In this document: positions 10,724 to 19,323 of the stretch, in pieces
Position numbering within the stretch: position 1 is the first letter of the stretch
Layout: the number at the start of each line of letters is the position of its first letter
DNA from: Palsa-504 sp963753195
Lineage (GTDB): Bacteria; Actinomycetota; Actinomycetes; Streptosporangiales; Streptosporangiaceae
Direction: 5' to 3'
Length of the DNA stretch: 64,000 bases
Assembly: GCA_963753195.1 (NCBI GenBank)
Contig: CAVWBH010000001.1
Coordinates: 248,001 to 312,000 of the forward strand
The notes under the pieces: generated by a model
Told to the model about the DNA's origin: nothing
Database searches by the model: none
What the model saw: only the letters and a program-made list of their open reading frames with translations
Made by a program: the position numbers and the translations under genes

Positions 10724-11782
10724 ATGACCGTCACGTCCCCGGCCGGCCTTTCGGGACCAGCGGGCCCGCTGCGCATGACGCCCGGCCGCTGGGCGGCCCT
10801 CGCGGTCGCGGTCCCGGTGGCCCTGGCCCTGATCGGCTTGACCGGCTTCAGCCTGGTCTCCTCAGTGGCCAGGGGAAGCTACCCGTTCAGCTACACCGTG
10901 CCGGTGCAGGAAGGCCGGGTGGCGCTGAGCGTCAACGCCGACGGCGGCAGCAACGCCGGCCTCGTCACGCTGCGCCGGGCCTCGGCCGGCAGCGCCGCGC
11001 GGCTGACGGGCACCGTCCAGTACGGCCTCTTCCGCCCTGATGTCAGCGAGTGGACCGGCCCTGATATCAGCGAGGGGATCGGCCCTGATATCGGCCCGGG
11101 GAGCACCCCGGTCGGCGTCGCTGTCGGCGTGAACTGCCCTGGTGTGGGCTCCGGCGACTGCGGGATGAACGCCAGCCTCGACGTCCCGGCCCGGACCGCG
11201 GTCACGCTGTGGAGCAACGGCGGCGACATCGCGGCGTCCGCCTTGTCCAGCGGCGTGGCGCTGTCGGCGGCCGGCGGCAACATCACCGCTACCAACCTGG
11301 CCGGAGACGTGCAGCTTGACACCGGCGGCGGGAACCTGACCGCCGACGCGCTGACCGGCACCCTGCTGATCAACGCCGAAGGCGGTAACGTCAGCGCCGG
11401 CAACTGGGCCACCACCGGCACCATGCGGGTGGACACCGGCGGCGGCGACTTCACGGCCAATGGCCTCACCGGTGACCTGCTGCTGGCCGCCGAGGGCGGC
11501 GAAATCCAGGCCAACGGCGTGGCCTGCGCAGCAGCCAGCATCTCCTCCGGCGGCGGCGACGTCACCCTGGCCTTCAGCCAGGCCCCGCAGAGCCTGCAGA
11601 TCACCGCGGAAGGCGGCAACGTCACGGTGGTCCTCCCGCCGGGGAACACCACGTACGACATCTCCGCTCCCGACACCCAGGGCGGCAACGTCAGTTACCC
11701 GTCGTCGCTGGCCAGCTCGGCCTCGCACCGGGCCATCATCATCGACAGCGGCGGCGGCGACATCACCATCAGCAGGGGCTAG
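10724..11782 (+). CDS. Membrane-anchored DUF4097-type beta-repeat protein
   Basis: 352 residues. One N-terminal membrane segment (about 25-50) is followed by an extracytoplasmic domain of repeated short strands with GG(G/N)(D/N) turns (SNGGDIAAS, AAGGNITAT, TGGGNLTAD, EGGNVSAG, TGGGDFTAN, EGGEIQAN, SGGGDVTLA), the pattern of DUF4097/adhesin-like beta-helix proteins. A ribosome site GGGGAGA sits before the ATG. It is the last gene of the two-component operon. Function is unknown; members are often found beside NarL-type kinases. The segment around residues 105-125 contains a triplicated PD(V/I)-type motif, also visible as repeated DNA. Confidence 0.8.
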   Translation: MTVTSPAGLSGPAGPLRMTPGRWAALAVAVPVALALIGLTGFSLVSSVARGSYPFSYTVPVQEGRVALSVNADGGSNAGLVTLRRASAGSAARLTGTVQYGLFRPDVSEWTGPDISEGIGPDIGPGSTPVGVAVGVNCPGVGSGDCGMNASLDVPARTAVTLWSNGGDIAASALSSGVALSAAGGNITATNLAGDVQLDTGGGNLTADALTGTLLINAEGGNVSAGNWATTGTMRVDTGGGDFTANGLTGDLLLAAEGGEIQANGVACAAASISSGGGDVTLAFSQAPQSLQITAEGGNVTVVLPPGNTTYDISAPDTQGGNVSYPSSLASSASHRAIIIDSGGGDITISRG

Positions 11783-11789
11783 GCCTGGG

Positions 11790-12650
11790 CTAGGTCCCGC
11801 CGCCGGCGCCCGCCAGCCGGAGCGAATCAATCAGGGCCGTGATCGTCCCGCGGCCCAGGTTGCCGGGCACAGACGCGTAGAACAGCGCCGGCGCCCGGCC
11901 CGCGCCGCGGTCCACGACCACCACGGCGCCCTCCTCGCTGGTCCAGGCCAGGCCCTCGCTCGCCGCGTCGGGGTAGGTCATCCCGAACGTGACCAGCCAG
12001 GCCGGGTGCCCGCTGACCTGCATCGCCGAGCTGCTCTGCAGGGTGCGGTCGTGGGTCAGCCCGGAGTAGTAGGCGGGGTCGGTCGCCGCCGCGACGGCGG
12101 CCGTGACGGGGGCCAGGTCGGCGGGACCTGAATACGCGAAGTCCGGCTGGAGCAGGCCCGAGCAGGCGTTGCCGTGCCAGTTGATCACCGTCCCGCCGAT
12201 GTCGGCGGGCCCGGCCACGGCGTGCTCGCCCGCGGTCCAGCTGAACACGGGCGTGTCCAGGACGCCCGGGCAGCCTCGCTGCCAGGGGCGGGACAGCAGC
12301 CGGTAGGACAGCCCGGAGGACCCGTCGGTGACCTGCCGGGCCGCCGCGGGAGCCGATGGCGACGGACTAGGCCGGGGCGACGGGGAGGGGCTGGCGGTGT
12401 GCGCGGTCGCGGTGAGCGCCGCCGACCGGGCCTGTGCCGGCGTCCTGGAGATCTCTTTGACGAACCCGGCGATGACCAGCAGCGCCAGCACCGTCAGGGC
12501 GGCCATGAAGCCCATCGCCCACTGCTGACGGCGCCGGCGCCGCCAGCGGCGCCGGGCCGCGACGGCACCGCGTTCAGCGGCCCGCGGGCTTCGCAAGCTC
12601 CGCGGATCGTCTCGTACCGGGCCTGGCGGGCCGGTCGCCGACATCCCCAT
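11790..12650 (-). CDS. Membrane-anchored protein of unknown function
   Basis: 286 residues if started at the ATG at 12650; a second ATG lies two codons later, and a GTG at 12689 would add 13 residues. None has a strong ribosome site. A basic N-terminus (RRRWRRRRRQQ) precedes a single membrane helix (AALTVLALLVIAGFV), then a proline/serine-rich linker and a globular extracytoplasmic domain of about 190 residues. This is a type II membrane protein. The globular part has paired cysteines (RGCPG, GNACSG) that may form a disulfide outside the cell. I do not recognise the family. It converges on the DUF4097 gene with 7 bases between them. Confidence 0.75.
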   Translation of the reverse strand: MGMSATGPPGPVRDDPRSLRSPRAAERGAVAARRRWRRRRRQQWAMGFMAALTVLALLVIAGFVKEISRTPAQARSAALTATAHTASPSPSPRPSPSPSAPAAARQVTDGSSGLSYRLLSRPWQRGCPGVLDTPVFSWTAGEHAVAGPADIGGTVINWHGNACSGLLQPDFAYSGPADLAPVTAAVAAATDPAYYSGLTHDRTLQSSSAMQVSGHPAWLVTFGMTYPDAASEGLAWTSEEGAVVVVDRGAGRAPALFYASVPGNLGRGTITALIDSLRLAGAGGGT

Positions 12651-12743
12651 ATGATCAGGGTAAACGGCGCATACCCGGCAAAAAAGCACTCAGCCGGACA
12701 GGATTATCCGGCTATCCGCGCCCGGTCAGGCGTACTTCCGCCG

Positions 12744-14771
12744 TCAGCCGTCCCACAGCGAGCCGAGCGCGGCGTCCACCCGGACGCTGATCGGGCCGGT
12801 CATGGGCAGGGCCGGAGCGGGCGCCGCCGCGGTGGCATTGTCGCAGGCGGCCAGCGCGTCGCGGTGCAGGAAGCGGGTGAGCTGGCCGAAGCCGTGCCGG
12901 TCGTCGCGGCCGCGGCGGTGGAGGTGCAGCCGCAGCGGCGCGTACAGGTACAGCTGATCGCGGGCCCGGGTGAGGGCGACGTAAAACAAGCGGTGTTCTT
13001 CGGCCAGCCCGGCCGGGTCACCCAGGGCCATGTCGCTGGGCAGCGCGCCGTCGACGAGGTGGGGTACGTGCACGACCGGCCACTCCAGGCCCTTGGCGGC
13101 GTGGATGGTGGAGATGGTCAGGTAGTCCTCGTCCAGCCGGGGCGGGCCGGCCAGGTCCGAGCCGGAGACCGGCGGGTCCAGGGTCAGCTCGGCCAGCGCG
13201 TCGTGCAGCGACGGCTGGGCGGCGGCCGCGTCGGCGACGCGCCGGAGGTCGGCGAGCCGGGCTTCGGCGTCCGGGTAACGGGCGCGGATCAGCGGGTCCA
13301 GGATCCTCACGAGCGCCTCGGCCTGGGCCGGGCCCGGAGCGCCCGCGGCCGCGGCTAGCTGGTCCAGCGTGGCGGTCACCGCGCGCCTGGACCGGGCGGG
13401 CGCGGCCTGCGCCGCGGCCGACCACTGTCCCGGCTCCAGATCCGTGCCGGGGGACACGATGGCCAGCACGCGGCGGGCGTGGCCCGGGCCGATGCCGTCG
13501 TGCAGGCGCAGCAGCCGGAACCAGGCCAGCTCGTCGGCGGGGTTGGCCAGGATCCGCGCGGCGGCCAGGAAGTCCTTGACGTGCGCGGTGTCGGTGAACT
13601 TCAGGCCGCCGAATTTCACGTACGGGATCTTGCGCGCGGATAGCTCGATTTCCAGGATGTCGCTGTGATGGCCGGCGCGGACCAGCACGGCCTGCTCCCG
13701 CAGCGCCGTGCCGTCCTGCGTTACCTCCAGGATCCGGGCGCAGATCTCCCGGGCCTGCGTGGCCTCGTCGTGGCAGCGGACCAGCAGCGGCGGGGATCCG
13801 GGGCCGCGGTCGCCGGTCAGGGTCAGGTCCAGGCCCGGCGCCGACGGCCGGATGAGGTTGGCCAGGTCCAGCACGCCCTGCCGGGAACGGTAGTTGCGGT
13901 GCAGGCGGATGATATCCAGGCCGGGGTAGTCGGCGGTCAGCTGGCGCAGGTGCGCGGGGTCGGCGCCGCGGAAGCCGTAGATGGCCTGCGCGTCGTCGCC
14001 CACGCAGGTCAGCTGCTTCCCGTCGGGCTGCAGCAGCCGGACGATGCTGGCCTGGACCGCGTTGACGTCCTGGTACTCGTCGACCAGGACCGCATCGAAC
14101 ATGCCGCGCAGCACCGGCCCGGCCGCCGGGTCGGCCAGTGCCGCCTGCCACAGCAGCAGCAGGTCGTCGAAGTCGACCAGGTGGCGGGCGCGCTTGCGGG
14201 CCGTGTAGGCGCGGAACAGCTCGGCCAGCTGGCCGGTGAACGGGACGCACCACGGGAAGCTGCCCGTGACCACCTCGCTGACCGGCCGCCCGGTATTCAC
14301 GCAGCGGCTGTAGATGTCGGCGCAGGTGGCCGCCCGCGGCGCCCGCTGGCCGGGGTCGGCCAGGCCGTGGTCGGGGCGCAGCACGTCCATCAGGTCAGCG
14401 GCATCGGCCTGGTCGAGGATGGTGAACTGCGGCGGCAGCGAGAACGACTCCGCATGCTGGCGGATGATCTTGTGGGCGATGGCGTGAAACGTCCCGCCGC
14501 AGATCCGCTCGGCCGAGCCGGCCCCGGCCGACGCGGCCCGGGCGAGCATGTCGCTGGCGGCCCGGCGGGTGAAGGTCAGCAGCAGGATCCGGCTGGCCGG
14601 CAGTCCGTGGCTGTCCCGCAGCCAGGCCGCCCGGGCCACCAGCGTCCGCGTCTTGCCGGTCCCCGCCCCGGCCAGGACCAGCAGCGGGCCGCCCTCATGC
14701 GTGGCCGCCCGGCGCTGCTGTTCGTTCAGCCCGTCCAGAATGTCGCCAGCCTCGAACATGCTTATGAACAT
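12744..14771 (-). CDS. UvrD/Rep-family ATP-dependent DNA helicase (superfamily 1)
   Basis: 675 residues. SF1 motifs in order: Q motif LNEQQRRAATHEGGP, Walker A AGAGTGKTRT, LLTFTRRAA (Ia), VDEYQDVNAVQ (Walker B), GDDAQAIYGFRGADP (III), STIHAAKGLEWPVVHVP (V) and FYVALTRARDQLYLY (VI). It should unwind DNA 3' to 5' in repair or recombination. The start is ambiguous between the ATG at 14771 and another four codons later; neither has a clear ribosome site. It is divergent from dosR, so the shared 170-base region carries the DosR-like boxes. Helicase control by those boxes is possible but unproven. Confidence 0.93.
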   Translation of the reverse strand: MFISMFEAGDILDGLNEQQRRAATHEGGPLLVLAGAGTGKTRTLVARAAWLRDSHGLPASRILLLTFTRRAASDMLARAASAGAGSAERICGGTFHAIAHKIIRQHAESFSLPPQFTILDQADAADLMDVLRPDHGLADPGQRAPRAATCADIYSRCVNTGRPVSEVVTGSFPWCVPFTGQLAELFRAYTARKRARHLVDFDDLLLLWQAALADPAAGPVLRGMFDAVLVDEYQDVNAVQASIVRLLQPDGKQLTCVGDDAQAIYGFRGADPAHLRQLTADYPGLDIIRLHRNYRSRQGVLDLANLIRPSAPGLDLTLTGDRGPGSPPLLVRCHDEATQAREICARILEVTQDGTALREQAVLVRAGHHSDILEIELSARKIPYVKFGGLKFTDTAHVKDFLAAARILANPADELAWFRLLRLHDGIGPGHARRVLAIVSPGTDLEPGQWSAAAQAAPARSRRAVTATLDQLAAAAGAPGPAQAEALVRILDPLIRARYPDAEARLADLRRVADAAAAQPSLHDALAELTLDPPVSGSDLAGPPRLDEDYLTISTIHAAKGLEWPVVHVPHLVDGALPSDMALGDPAGLAEEHRLFYVALTRARDQLYLYAPLRLHLHRRGRDDRHGFGQLTRFLHRDALAACDNATAAAPAPALPMTGPISVRVDAALGSLWDG

Positions 14772-14826
14772 AACCAGGCCGGGCGCCAGATCCGCTGCGC
14801 CGCGCCGGCATGAAACCAGGCCGTAC

Positions 14827-14879
14827 GGGCCATTGGCCAGTGACCTTGGTCCTTAGCTTCGTAGGGCCATACTGCCTAG
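14827..14879. promoter_or_regulatory. Cluster of three DosR-like boxes upstream of dosR
   Basis: Three partial palindromes lie 65-120 bases before dosR: GGGCCATTGGCCA at 14827-14839, TGACCTTGGTCCTTA at 14841-14855 and AGGGCCATACTGCCTA at 14863-14878. They match the motif found before most stress genes in this window. A multi-box array in front of dosR would give positive autoregulation, as known for mycobacterial dosR (there upstream of its operon). Confidence 0.6.
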
Positions 14880-14944
14880 AGTTGAGGGTATACAGCCCGT
14901 CCGGTGTGACCACGGGGCGGCACGCGCGGAAATTGGGAGTTACG

Positions 14945-15649
14945 GTGACAGATCCGGTGGGCGGTCCGGCAGCGGGCGGCGAGGCCAAGAAGCCGATCGC
15001 GGTGTTCCTCATGGACGACCACGAGGTCGTCCGCCGCGGCGTCCGCGACCTGCTTGAAGCCGAGCCGGACATCACGGTGGTCGGCGAGGCCGGCACCGCG
15101 TCCTCGGCGCTGGCCCGCATCCCGGCCCTCAAGCCGGACGTGGCCGTGCTGGACGTGCGGCTGCCGGACGGGGACGGCGTCTCGGTGTGCCGGGAGATCC
15201 GGTCCCGGATGCCTGAGGTCGCCTGCCTGATGCTCACCTCGTTCGGCGACGATGAGGCGCTGTTCGACGCGATCATGGCCGGGGCGGCGGGTTACGTGCT
15301 CAAGCAGATCCGCGGCACCGATCTGGTCGGCGCGGTGCGCACGGTGGCCTCCGGCCAGTCGATGCTGGACCCCCGGGCGGCCAGCCAGCTGATGGCCCGG
15401 CTGCGGGACCAGTCGACCCGGCGCGATCCGCTGGCCGGCCTGTCCGCTCAGGAGCGCAAGATCCTCGAGCTGATCGGGGAGGGGCTCACCAACCGGCAGA
15501 TCGGCGAGCGGATGTTCCTGGCCGAGAAGACGGTGAAGAACTACGTGTCCGCTTTGTTCGCCAAGCTCGGCATGGAACGCCGGACCCAGGCCGCCGCCTA
15601 CGCCGTCCGCGTCTTCAGCGACCAGCACGACCGGAGTCCCGACGAATAG
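14945..15649 (+). CDS. dosR: DosR/DevR hypoxia response regulator
   Basis: 234 residues from a GTG at 14945 preceded by GGGAG. It has about 25 residues more at the N-terminus than mycobacterial DosR before FLMDDHEVVRRG. Phospho-Asp in VAVLDVRLPDGDG, switch Thr in LMLTSFGDDEA and lysine in YVLKQIRG are present. The output domain, GLTNRQIGERMFLAEKTVKN onward through LGMERRTQAA, is nearly identical to the DosR recognition helices. DosR binds 20-bp palindromes and turns on the dormancy regulon in hypoxia or NO; the same role is expected here because related boxes precede many genes in the window. It is separated from the dosS-like gene by a flavin-binding protein gene and is not in the usual dosR-dosS operon order. 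Confidence 0.95.
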   Translation: MTDPVGGPAAGGEAKKPIAVFLMDDHEVVRRGVRDLLEAEPDITVVGEAGTASSALARIPALKPDVAVLDVRLPDGDGVSVCREIRSRMPEVACLMLTSFGDDEALFDAIMAGAAGYVLKQIRGTDLVGAVRTVASGQSMLDPRAASQLMARLRDQSTRRDPLAGLSAQERKILELIGEGLTNRQIGERMFLAEKTVKNYVSALFAKLGMERRTQAAAYAVRVFSDQHDRSPDE

Positions 15650-15663
15650 GGACCTAGTGCCCT
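15649..15663 (+). promoter_or_regulatory. DosR-like box before the PNPOx-family gene
   Basis: GGGACCTAGTGCCCT overlaps the last base of the dosR stop codon and ends 36 bases before the next start codon. Confidence 0.6.
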
Positions 15664-15698
15664 TGGGTCCCCCGCCTCGCGGCGGGCATCCTACGGAC

Positions 15699-16187
15699 AT
15701 GTACTCCGACGGCTCGGCTCTCAAGCAACTGACCAGGGATGAATGCTTCCGCCTGATGGCCTCGGCGCCCGTGGGCCGCATCATCTACACCCGGCAGGCG
15801 CTGCCCGCGGTCGAGCTGGTCAACTTCGCGCTCGATCACGGCGACATCGTCATCCGGACGGATCACAGCGGCAAGCTGGCCGCCGCGACCGCCGGGTCCG
15901 TCGTCGCGTTCGAAGCCGACAGCGTGGACCCGGCCTGCCGGGTCGGCTGGAGCGTGACCGCCATCGGCCAGGCGCAGGAGGTCACCGACCCGGCCGAGAT
16001 CGCGCGGCTGGAGCAGCTGGACCTCAGCTCATGGGCCCCCGGGCAGCGGGCGCACTTCATCCGGATCACACCCGGGATCCTCAACGGCCGCGGGCTGACC
16101 GCTCGCGGGACGGCGGCCGGGACCAACGGCCTCGGCGTTGGTGACCTGCAGCCCTGCGGAGCGCCGCAGGCTGCCGCGCATCCCTGA
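15699..16187 (+). CDS. Pyridoxamine 5'-phosphate oxidase-family (split beta-barrel) protein
   Basis: 162 residues from an ATG at 15699. The body has the FMN/F420-binding split-barrel pattern seen in small actinobacterial stress proteins: LMASAPVGRIIYT, VELVNFALDHGDIVIRTDHSGKLAAA as two neighbouring strands, VVAFEADSVD, GWSVTAIGQAQEV and HFIRITPGILNGRGL. Homologues of this small family belong to mycobacterial DosR regulons; the substrate is unknown and true PdxH activity is unlikely at this length. It lies 49 bases after dosR behind a DosR-like box. Its last 159 bases run antisense to the 3' end of the dosS-like gene, an unusually long convergent overlap. Confidence 0.85.
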   Translation: MYSDGSALKQLTRDECFRLMASAPVGRIIYTRQALPAVELVNFALDHGDIVIRTDHSGKLAAATAGSVVAFEADSVDPACRVGWSVTAIGQAQEVTDPAEIARLEQLDLSSWAPGQRAHFIRITPGILNGRGLTARGTAAGTNGLGVGDLQPCGAPQAAAHP

Positions 16188-17915
16188 TAAGCCCCGGACC
16201 GGAACGCGCCATATCAGCCTGGTCCCGGGTGCGGGCGCACCTGGATCGGCCGGGCCGAGCTGGAGATCTCCGCCGAGCTTCTCCGCGCGGCTGGCCATGT
16301 TACCCAGGCCGCTGCGCCTGCCGTCGGCCGGAATGCCGATCCCGTTGTCGGTGACCTGGACGCTGAGCATCCCGCCCGCATCGAGGTCGACGGTCACTTC
16401 GACGACGGTGGCGGCCGCATGCCGGGCCGCGTTGGACAGTGCCTCGCGCAGCGCCGCGAGCGCCTGCTCGCCCACCTCCGGCTTGATCTGGCCGGCCAGG
16501 CCCGCGCCCAGCCGCAGCGACGGAGCGAACCCGAGCAGCGGCGTCATCTCCTCGACCAGGTCGACGATGTCGCTGCGCAGATCCGCCCGGTCGGCCGTGT
16601 CCCTGGCCTGCAGCGCGAAGATGGCGCCCCGGATTTCCTTGATCGTCTCGTCCATCGCGTCGACCGCGTTGGTGATCCGGCTGGCCACCTCGGGCCTGGT
16701 GATCATCGACATGGTGCCTTCCAGTGACATGCCAGTGGCATAGAGCCGCTGGATGACCAGGTCGTGCAGGTCGCGGGCGATCCGGTCCCGGTCCTCGTAC
16801 AGCGACAGCCGCTCCGCCTCGGCCCGGCTGGCGGCCAGCTCGAGCGCGATTCCGGCCTGGGCGGCGAACGAGGCCACCACGTCCGCCTGCGCCTGGGGAA
16901 ACGGCGGCGCGCCGTGCAGGCGCCCGATGGTGAGCACGCCCCTGACGTTGCCCGGCGCACCGAGCGGGAACACGATGGCGGGCCCGATCTGGCTCATCGC
17001 CCCGCGAGCGGCCGCCGCGGCGCGCTCGTCGGCGGCGAAGTCGGCCGACGTCACCGGCTCGCCCGTGGCCAGCACCCGCCCGGACATCGACTCGCCTGCC
17101 GGAAGCACCAGGCCGCGCACGGCGTCCGCGCCGTCGCCCTCGGCGTAGCTGACGGTCAGCCGGCGTCGCTCCTCATCGGGCAGCGCGAGCATGGCCAGGT
17201 CGGCACCGGACAGGCTCAGCGCCTGCAGGCTGACGTCGGCGAGCACGTCCGCGGGGTCCGAGCCGGACAGCAGCCGGGTGGTGACCTCGGCGCTGGCCTG
17301 GATCCAGCGCTGCTGGCGGCGGGCCGCCTCGTAAAGCCGGGCGTTCTCGATCGCCACGCCGGCCGCGGCGCCCAGCGCGAGCAGCACCGCCTCATCATCC
17401 TCGGTGAACTCACCGCCGCTGCGCTTGTTGGTCAGGTACAGGTTGCCGAACACCTCGTCGCGCACCCGTACCGGGACGCCGAGGAAGCTGCCCATCGGCG
17501 GATGACCATGCGGGAAACCCGACGATGCCGGGTGGCTGGCGATGTTGGCCAGCCGCAGCGGCCGGGAATCCTCGATGAGCAGGCCCAGCAGGCCCCGGCC
17601 CTCGGGCCAGTGGTGAATGCGCTCGATCTCCTCCGCGCTCAGGCCGACCGGGATGAACTCGGCCAGCCGTTTGTCCTCGCCGATCACGCCCAGCGCCCCG
17701 TAGGAGGCATCCACCAGCCCGACCGCGGTCTCCACGATCCGCCGCAGGGTGGACTCCAGGTCCAGGCCCGAGCCGATGGCCACGACGGCCTCCAGCAGGC
17801 CGCGCATCCGGTCCCTGGTGGCCAGCACGGCCTGCAGCCGCGTCTGCAGCTCGGCGAGCAGCTCGTCCAGCTGCAGGGACGGGAGCAGTTCCGGGCGGCC
17901 CGCACTAGGTTCCAC
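16029..17915 (-). CDS. dosS: DosS/DevS-like GAF-domain redox/oxygen sensor histidine kinase
   Basis: 628 residues from a GTG at 17915 with GGGAGG upstream. GAF-A (about 45-200) follows mycobacterial DosS closely (GRGLLGLLIEDSRPLRL, then HPPMGSFLGVPVRVRDE). His138 in HPPM matches the DosS haem ligand His149 by position and context, and Tyr160 in GNLYLT matches distal Tyr171. GAF-B spans about 215-365. HisKA_3 carries phosphoacceptor His384 in RDLHDLVIQRLYATG; the HATPase has REALSNAARHA and DNGIGIP. It should bind haem, sense O2, NO or CO, and phosphorylate DosR. After the last kinase strand (near residue 572) there is an extra tail of about 55 residues that reads antisense through the end of the PNPOx-family gene. 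It lies 107 bases after the thiolase gene on the same strand. Confidence 0.93.
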   Translation of the reverse strand: MEPSAGRPELLPSLQLDELLAELQTRLQAVLATRDRMRGLLEAVVAIGSGLDLESTLRRIVETAVGLVDASYGALGVIGEDKRLAEFIPVGLSAEEIERIHHWPEGRGLLGLLIEDSRPLRLANIASHPASSGFPHGHPPMGSFLGVPVRVRDEVFGNLYLTNKRSGGEFTEDDEAVLLALGAAAGVAIENARLYEAARRQQRWIQASAEVTTRLLSGSDPADVLADVSLQALSLSGADLAMLALPDEERRRLTVSYAEGDGADAVRGLVLPAGESMSGRVLATGEPVTSADFAADERAAAAARGAMSQIGPAIVFPLGAPGNVRGVLTIGRLHGAPPFPQAQADVVASFAAQAGIALELAASRAEAERLSLYEDRDRIARDLHDLVIQRLYATGMSLEGTMSMITRPEVASRITNAVDAMDETIKEIRGAIFALQARDTADRADLRSDIVDLVEEMTPLLGFAPSLRLGAGLAGQIKPEVGEQALAALREALSNAARHAAATVVEVTVDLDAGGMLSVQVTDNGIGIPADGRRSGLGNMASRAEKLGGDLQLGPADPGAPAPGTRLIWRVPVRGLSGMRGSLRRSAGLQVTNAEAVGPGRRPASGQPAAVEDPGCDPDEVRPLPGGP

Positions 17916-18022
17916 CAGCAGAATCCCTCCCGGCGACGTTGCACCGCCAGGATAGCTGGCGCCCGTAGCCGCGGCTAGTTCGGCCTGCCGCGGCTACTGA
18001 TGCCCAAGGCGCGGGGCCGGTA

Positions 18023-19198
18023 TCAGACCCGCTCGAAGATCGCCGCGATGCCCTGCCCGCCGCCGATGCACATGGTGACCAGGGCGTACCGGCCGCCGGT
18101 TCGCTTGAGCTCGTACAGGGCCTTGACGGTGAGGATGGTGCCGGTGGCGCCGACCGGGTGACCCAGCGAGATCCCGCTGCCGTTCGGGTTGGTCCGCTCG
18201 GGCGGCAGGTCGAGTTCCCTGACCACCGCGAGGGCCTGGGCCGCGAAGGCCTCGTTCACCTCGAACACGTCGATCTCGTCGACCTTGACCCCGGTGCGGT
18301 CCAGGACCCGGTTCGTGGCCGGCACCGGGCCCATGCCCATGATCCGCGGCTCGACCCCGGCGTGGGCGTACCCGACCAGCTTGCCGAGCGGGGTCAGGCC
18401 GCTCCTGGCCACGAAGGATTCCGACGCGAGCACCACGGCCGCGGCGGCGTCGTTGATACCGGACGCGTTGCCCGCGGTCACCGTGCCGTCGGGCGCGAAG
18501 GCGGGACGGAGCTTGGCCATATCGTCCAGGCTCACGCTGGGCCGGACGTGCTCGTCACCCTCGACCAGAGCGGCCTTCCGGCCCGGCGGCTGGATGGGCA
18601 GGATCTGCTCGGCGAAGTAGCCGGCCGCGGCTGCGGCCGCGGCCCGGCGGTGGCTCTCGGCCGCCAGGGCGTCCTGGTCCTCCCGCGACACGCCGAAGTC
18701 GGTGGCCACGTTCTCCGCCGTCACCCCCATGTGACAGGCCTCGAACGGGTCGGTGAGCGCGCCGACCATGGGGTCGAGCGCGACCCCGTCATTCATCCGC
18801 TGGCCCCATCGCATCCCGGGCAGCCAGTACGGCGCACGGCTCATCGACTCGGCCCCGCCGGCCACCGCCACCTCGCAGTCGCCCAGCATGATGGACTGCG
18901 ACGCCGACACGATGGCCTGCAGCCCGCTGCCGCACAGCCGGTTCAGGGTGAGCGCGGGTATCCCGGTGGGCAGGCCGCCGTTCAGCGCCGCGACCCGGGC
19001 CAGGTACATGTCCCTGGGCTCGGTGTGGATCACGTTGCCGAAGACGGCGTGGCCGACCTGGTCCGGTTCCACGCCGGACCGGCTGACCGCCTCGCGCACC
19101 ACCGACGCGGCCAGGTCGCCCAGCGACACGGAGGCCAGGCCGCCGCCGTACTTGCCGATCGGCGTCCGGACGGCGGACAGCACAAATACGTCTTCCAT
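18023..19198 (-). CDS. Acetyl-CoA acetyltransferase (thiolase)
   Basis: 391 residues, the normal thiolase length. The acyl-accepting cysteine is in NRLCGSGLQAI near residue 88, the general-base histidine in NPNGSGISLGHPVGATG, and the second cysteine in TMCIGGGQG near the end. The N-terminus VFVLSAVRTPIGKYGG is typical. It condenses two acetyl-CoA to acetoacetyl-CoA or cleaves 3-ketoacyl-CoA; the direction cannot be read from sequence. It may be cotranscribed with the dosS-like gene 107 bases downstream, and it follows the permease gene with 125 bases between. No DosR-like box was seen directly before it. Confidence 0.93.
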   Translation of the reverse strand: MEDVFVLSAVRTPIGKYGGGLASVSLGDLAASVVREAVSRSGVEPDQVGHAVFGNVIHTEPRDMYLARVAALNGGLPTGIPALTLNRLCGSGLQAIVSASQSIMLGDCEVAVAGGAESMSRAPYWLPGMRWGQRMNDGVALDPMVGALTDPFEACHMGVTAENVATDFGVSREDQDALAAESHRRAAAAAAAGYFAEQILPIQPPGRKAALVEGDEHVRPSVSLDDMAKLRPAFAPDGTVTAGNASGINDAAAAVVLASESFVARSGLTPLGKLVGYAHAGVEPRIMGMGPVPATNRVLDRTGVKVDEIDVFEVNEAFAAQALAVVRELDLPPERTNPNGSGISLGHPVGATGTILTVKALYELKRTGGRYALVTMCIGGGQGIAAIFERV

Positions 19199-19239
19199 AC
19201 CTCTCCTCTTATCATCATTTCCCGCGTCGGGGCCACCCC

Positions 19240-19323
19240 TAGCCGCACCCCTAGCCTCAGCTCCAGCCGCTGGAGGACGGCTCGCAGCTGTGGCTGGCGA
19301 GCCCGCAGGACTCGTGACCGGGC
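19240..19323. terminator. Possible hairpin between permease and thiolase genes
   Basis: CTCCAGCCGCTGGAG (19261-19275) forms a perfect six-base-pair stem with a three-base loop downstream of the permease stop. No T-run follows, so termination is a guess. Confidence 0.3.

Noticed and set aside
17966..17997. Repeated AGCCGCGGCT palindromes between thiolase and dosS-like genes as DosR boxes
   Set aside because: They do not fit the GGGACC-type consensus and simple GC palindromes are frequent by chance in this DNA.
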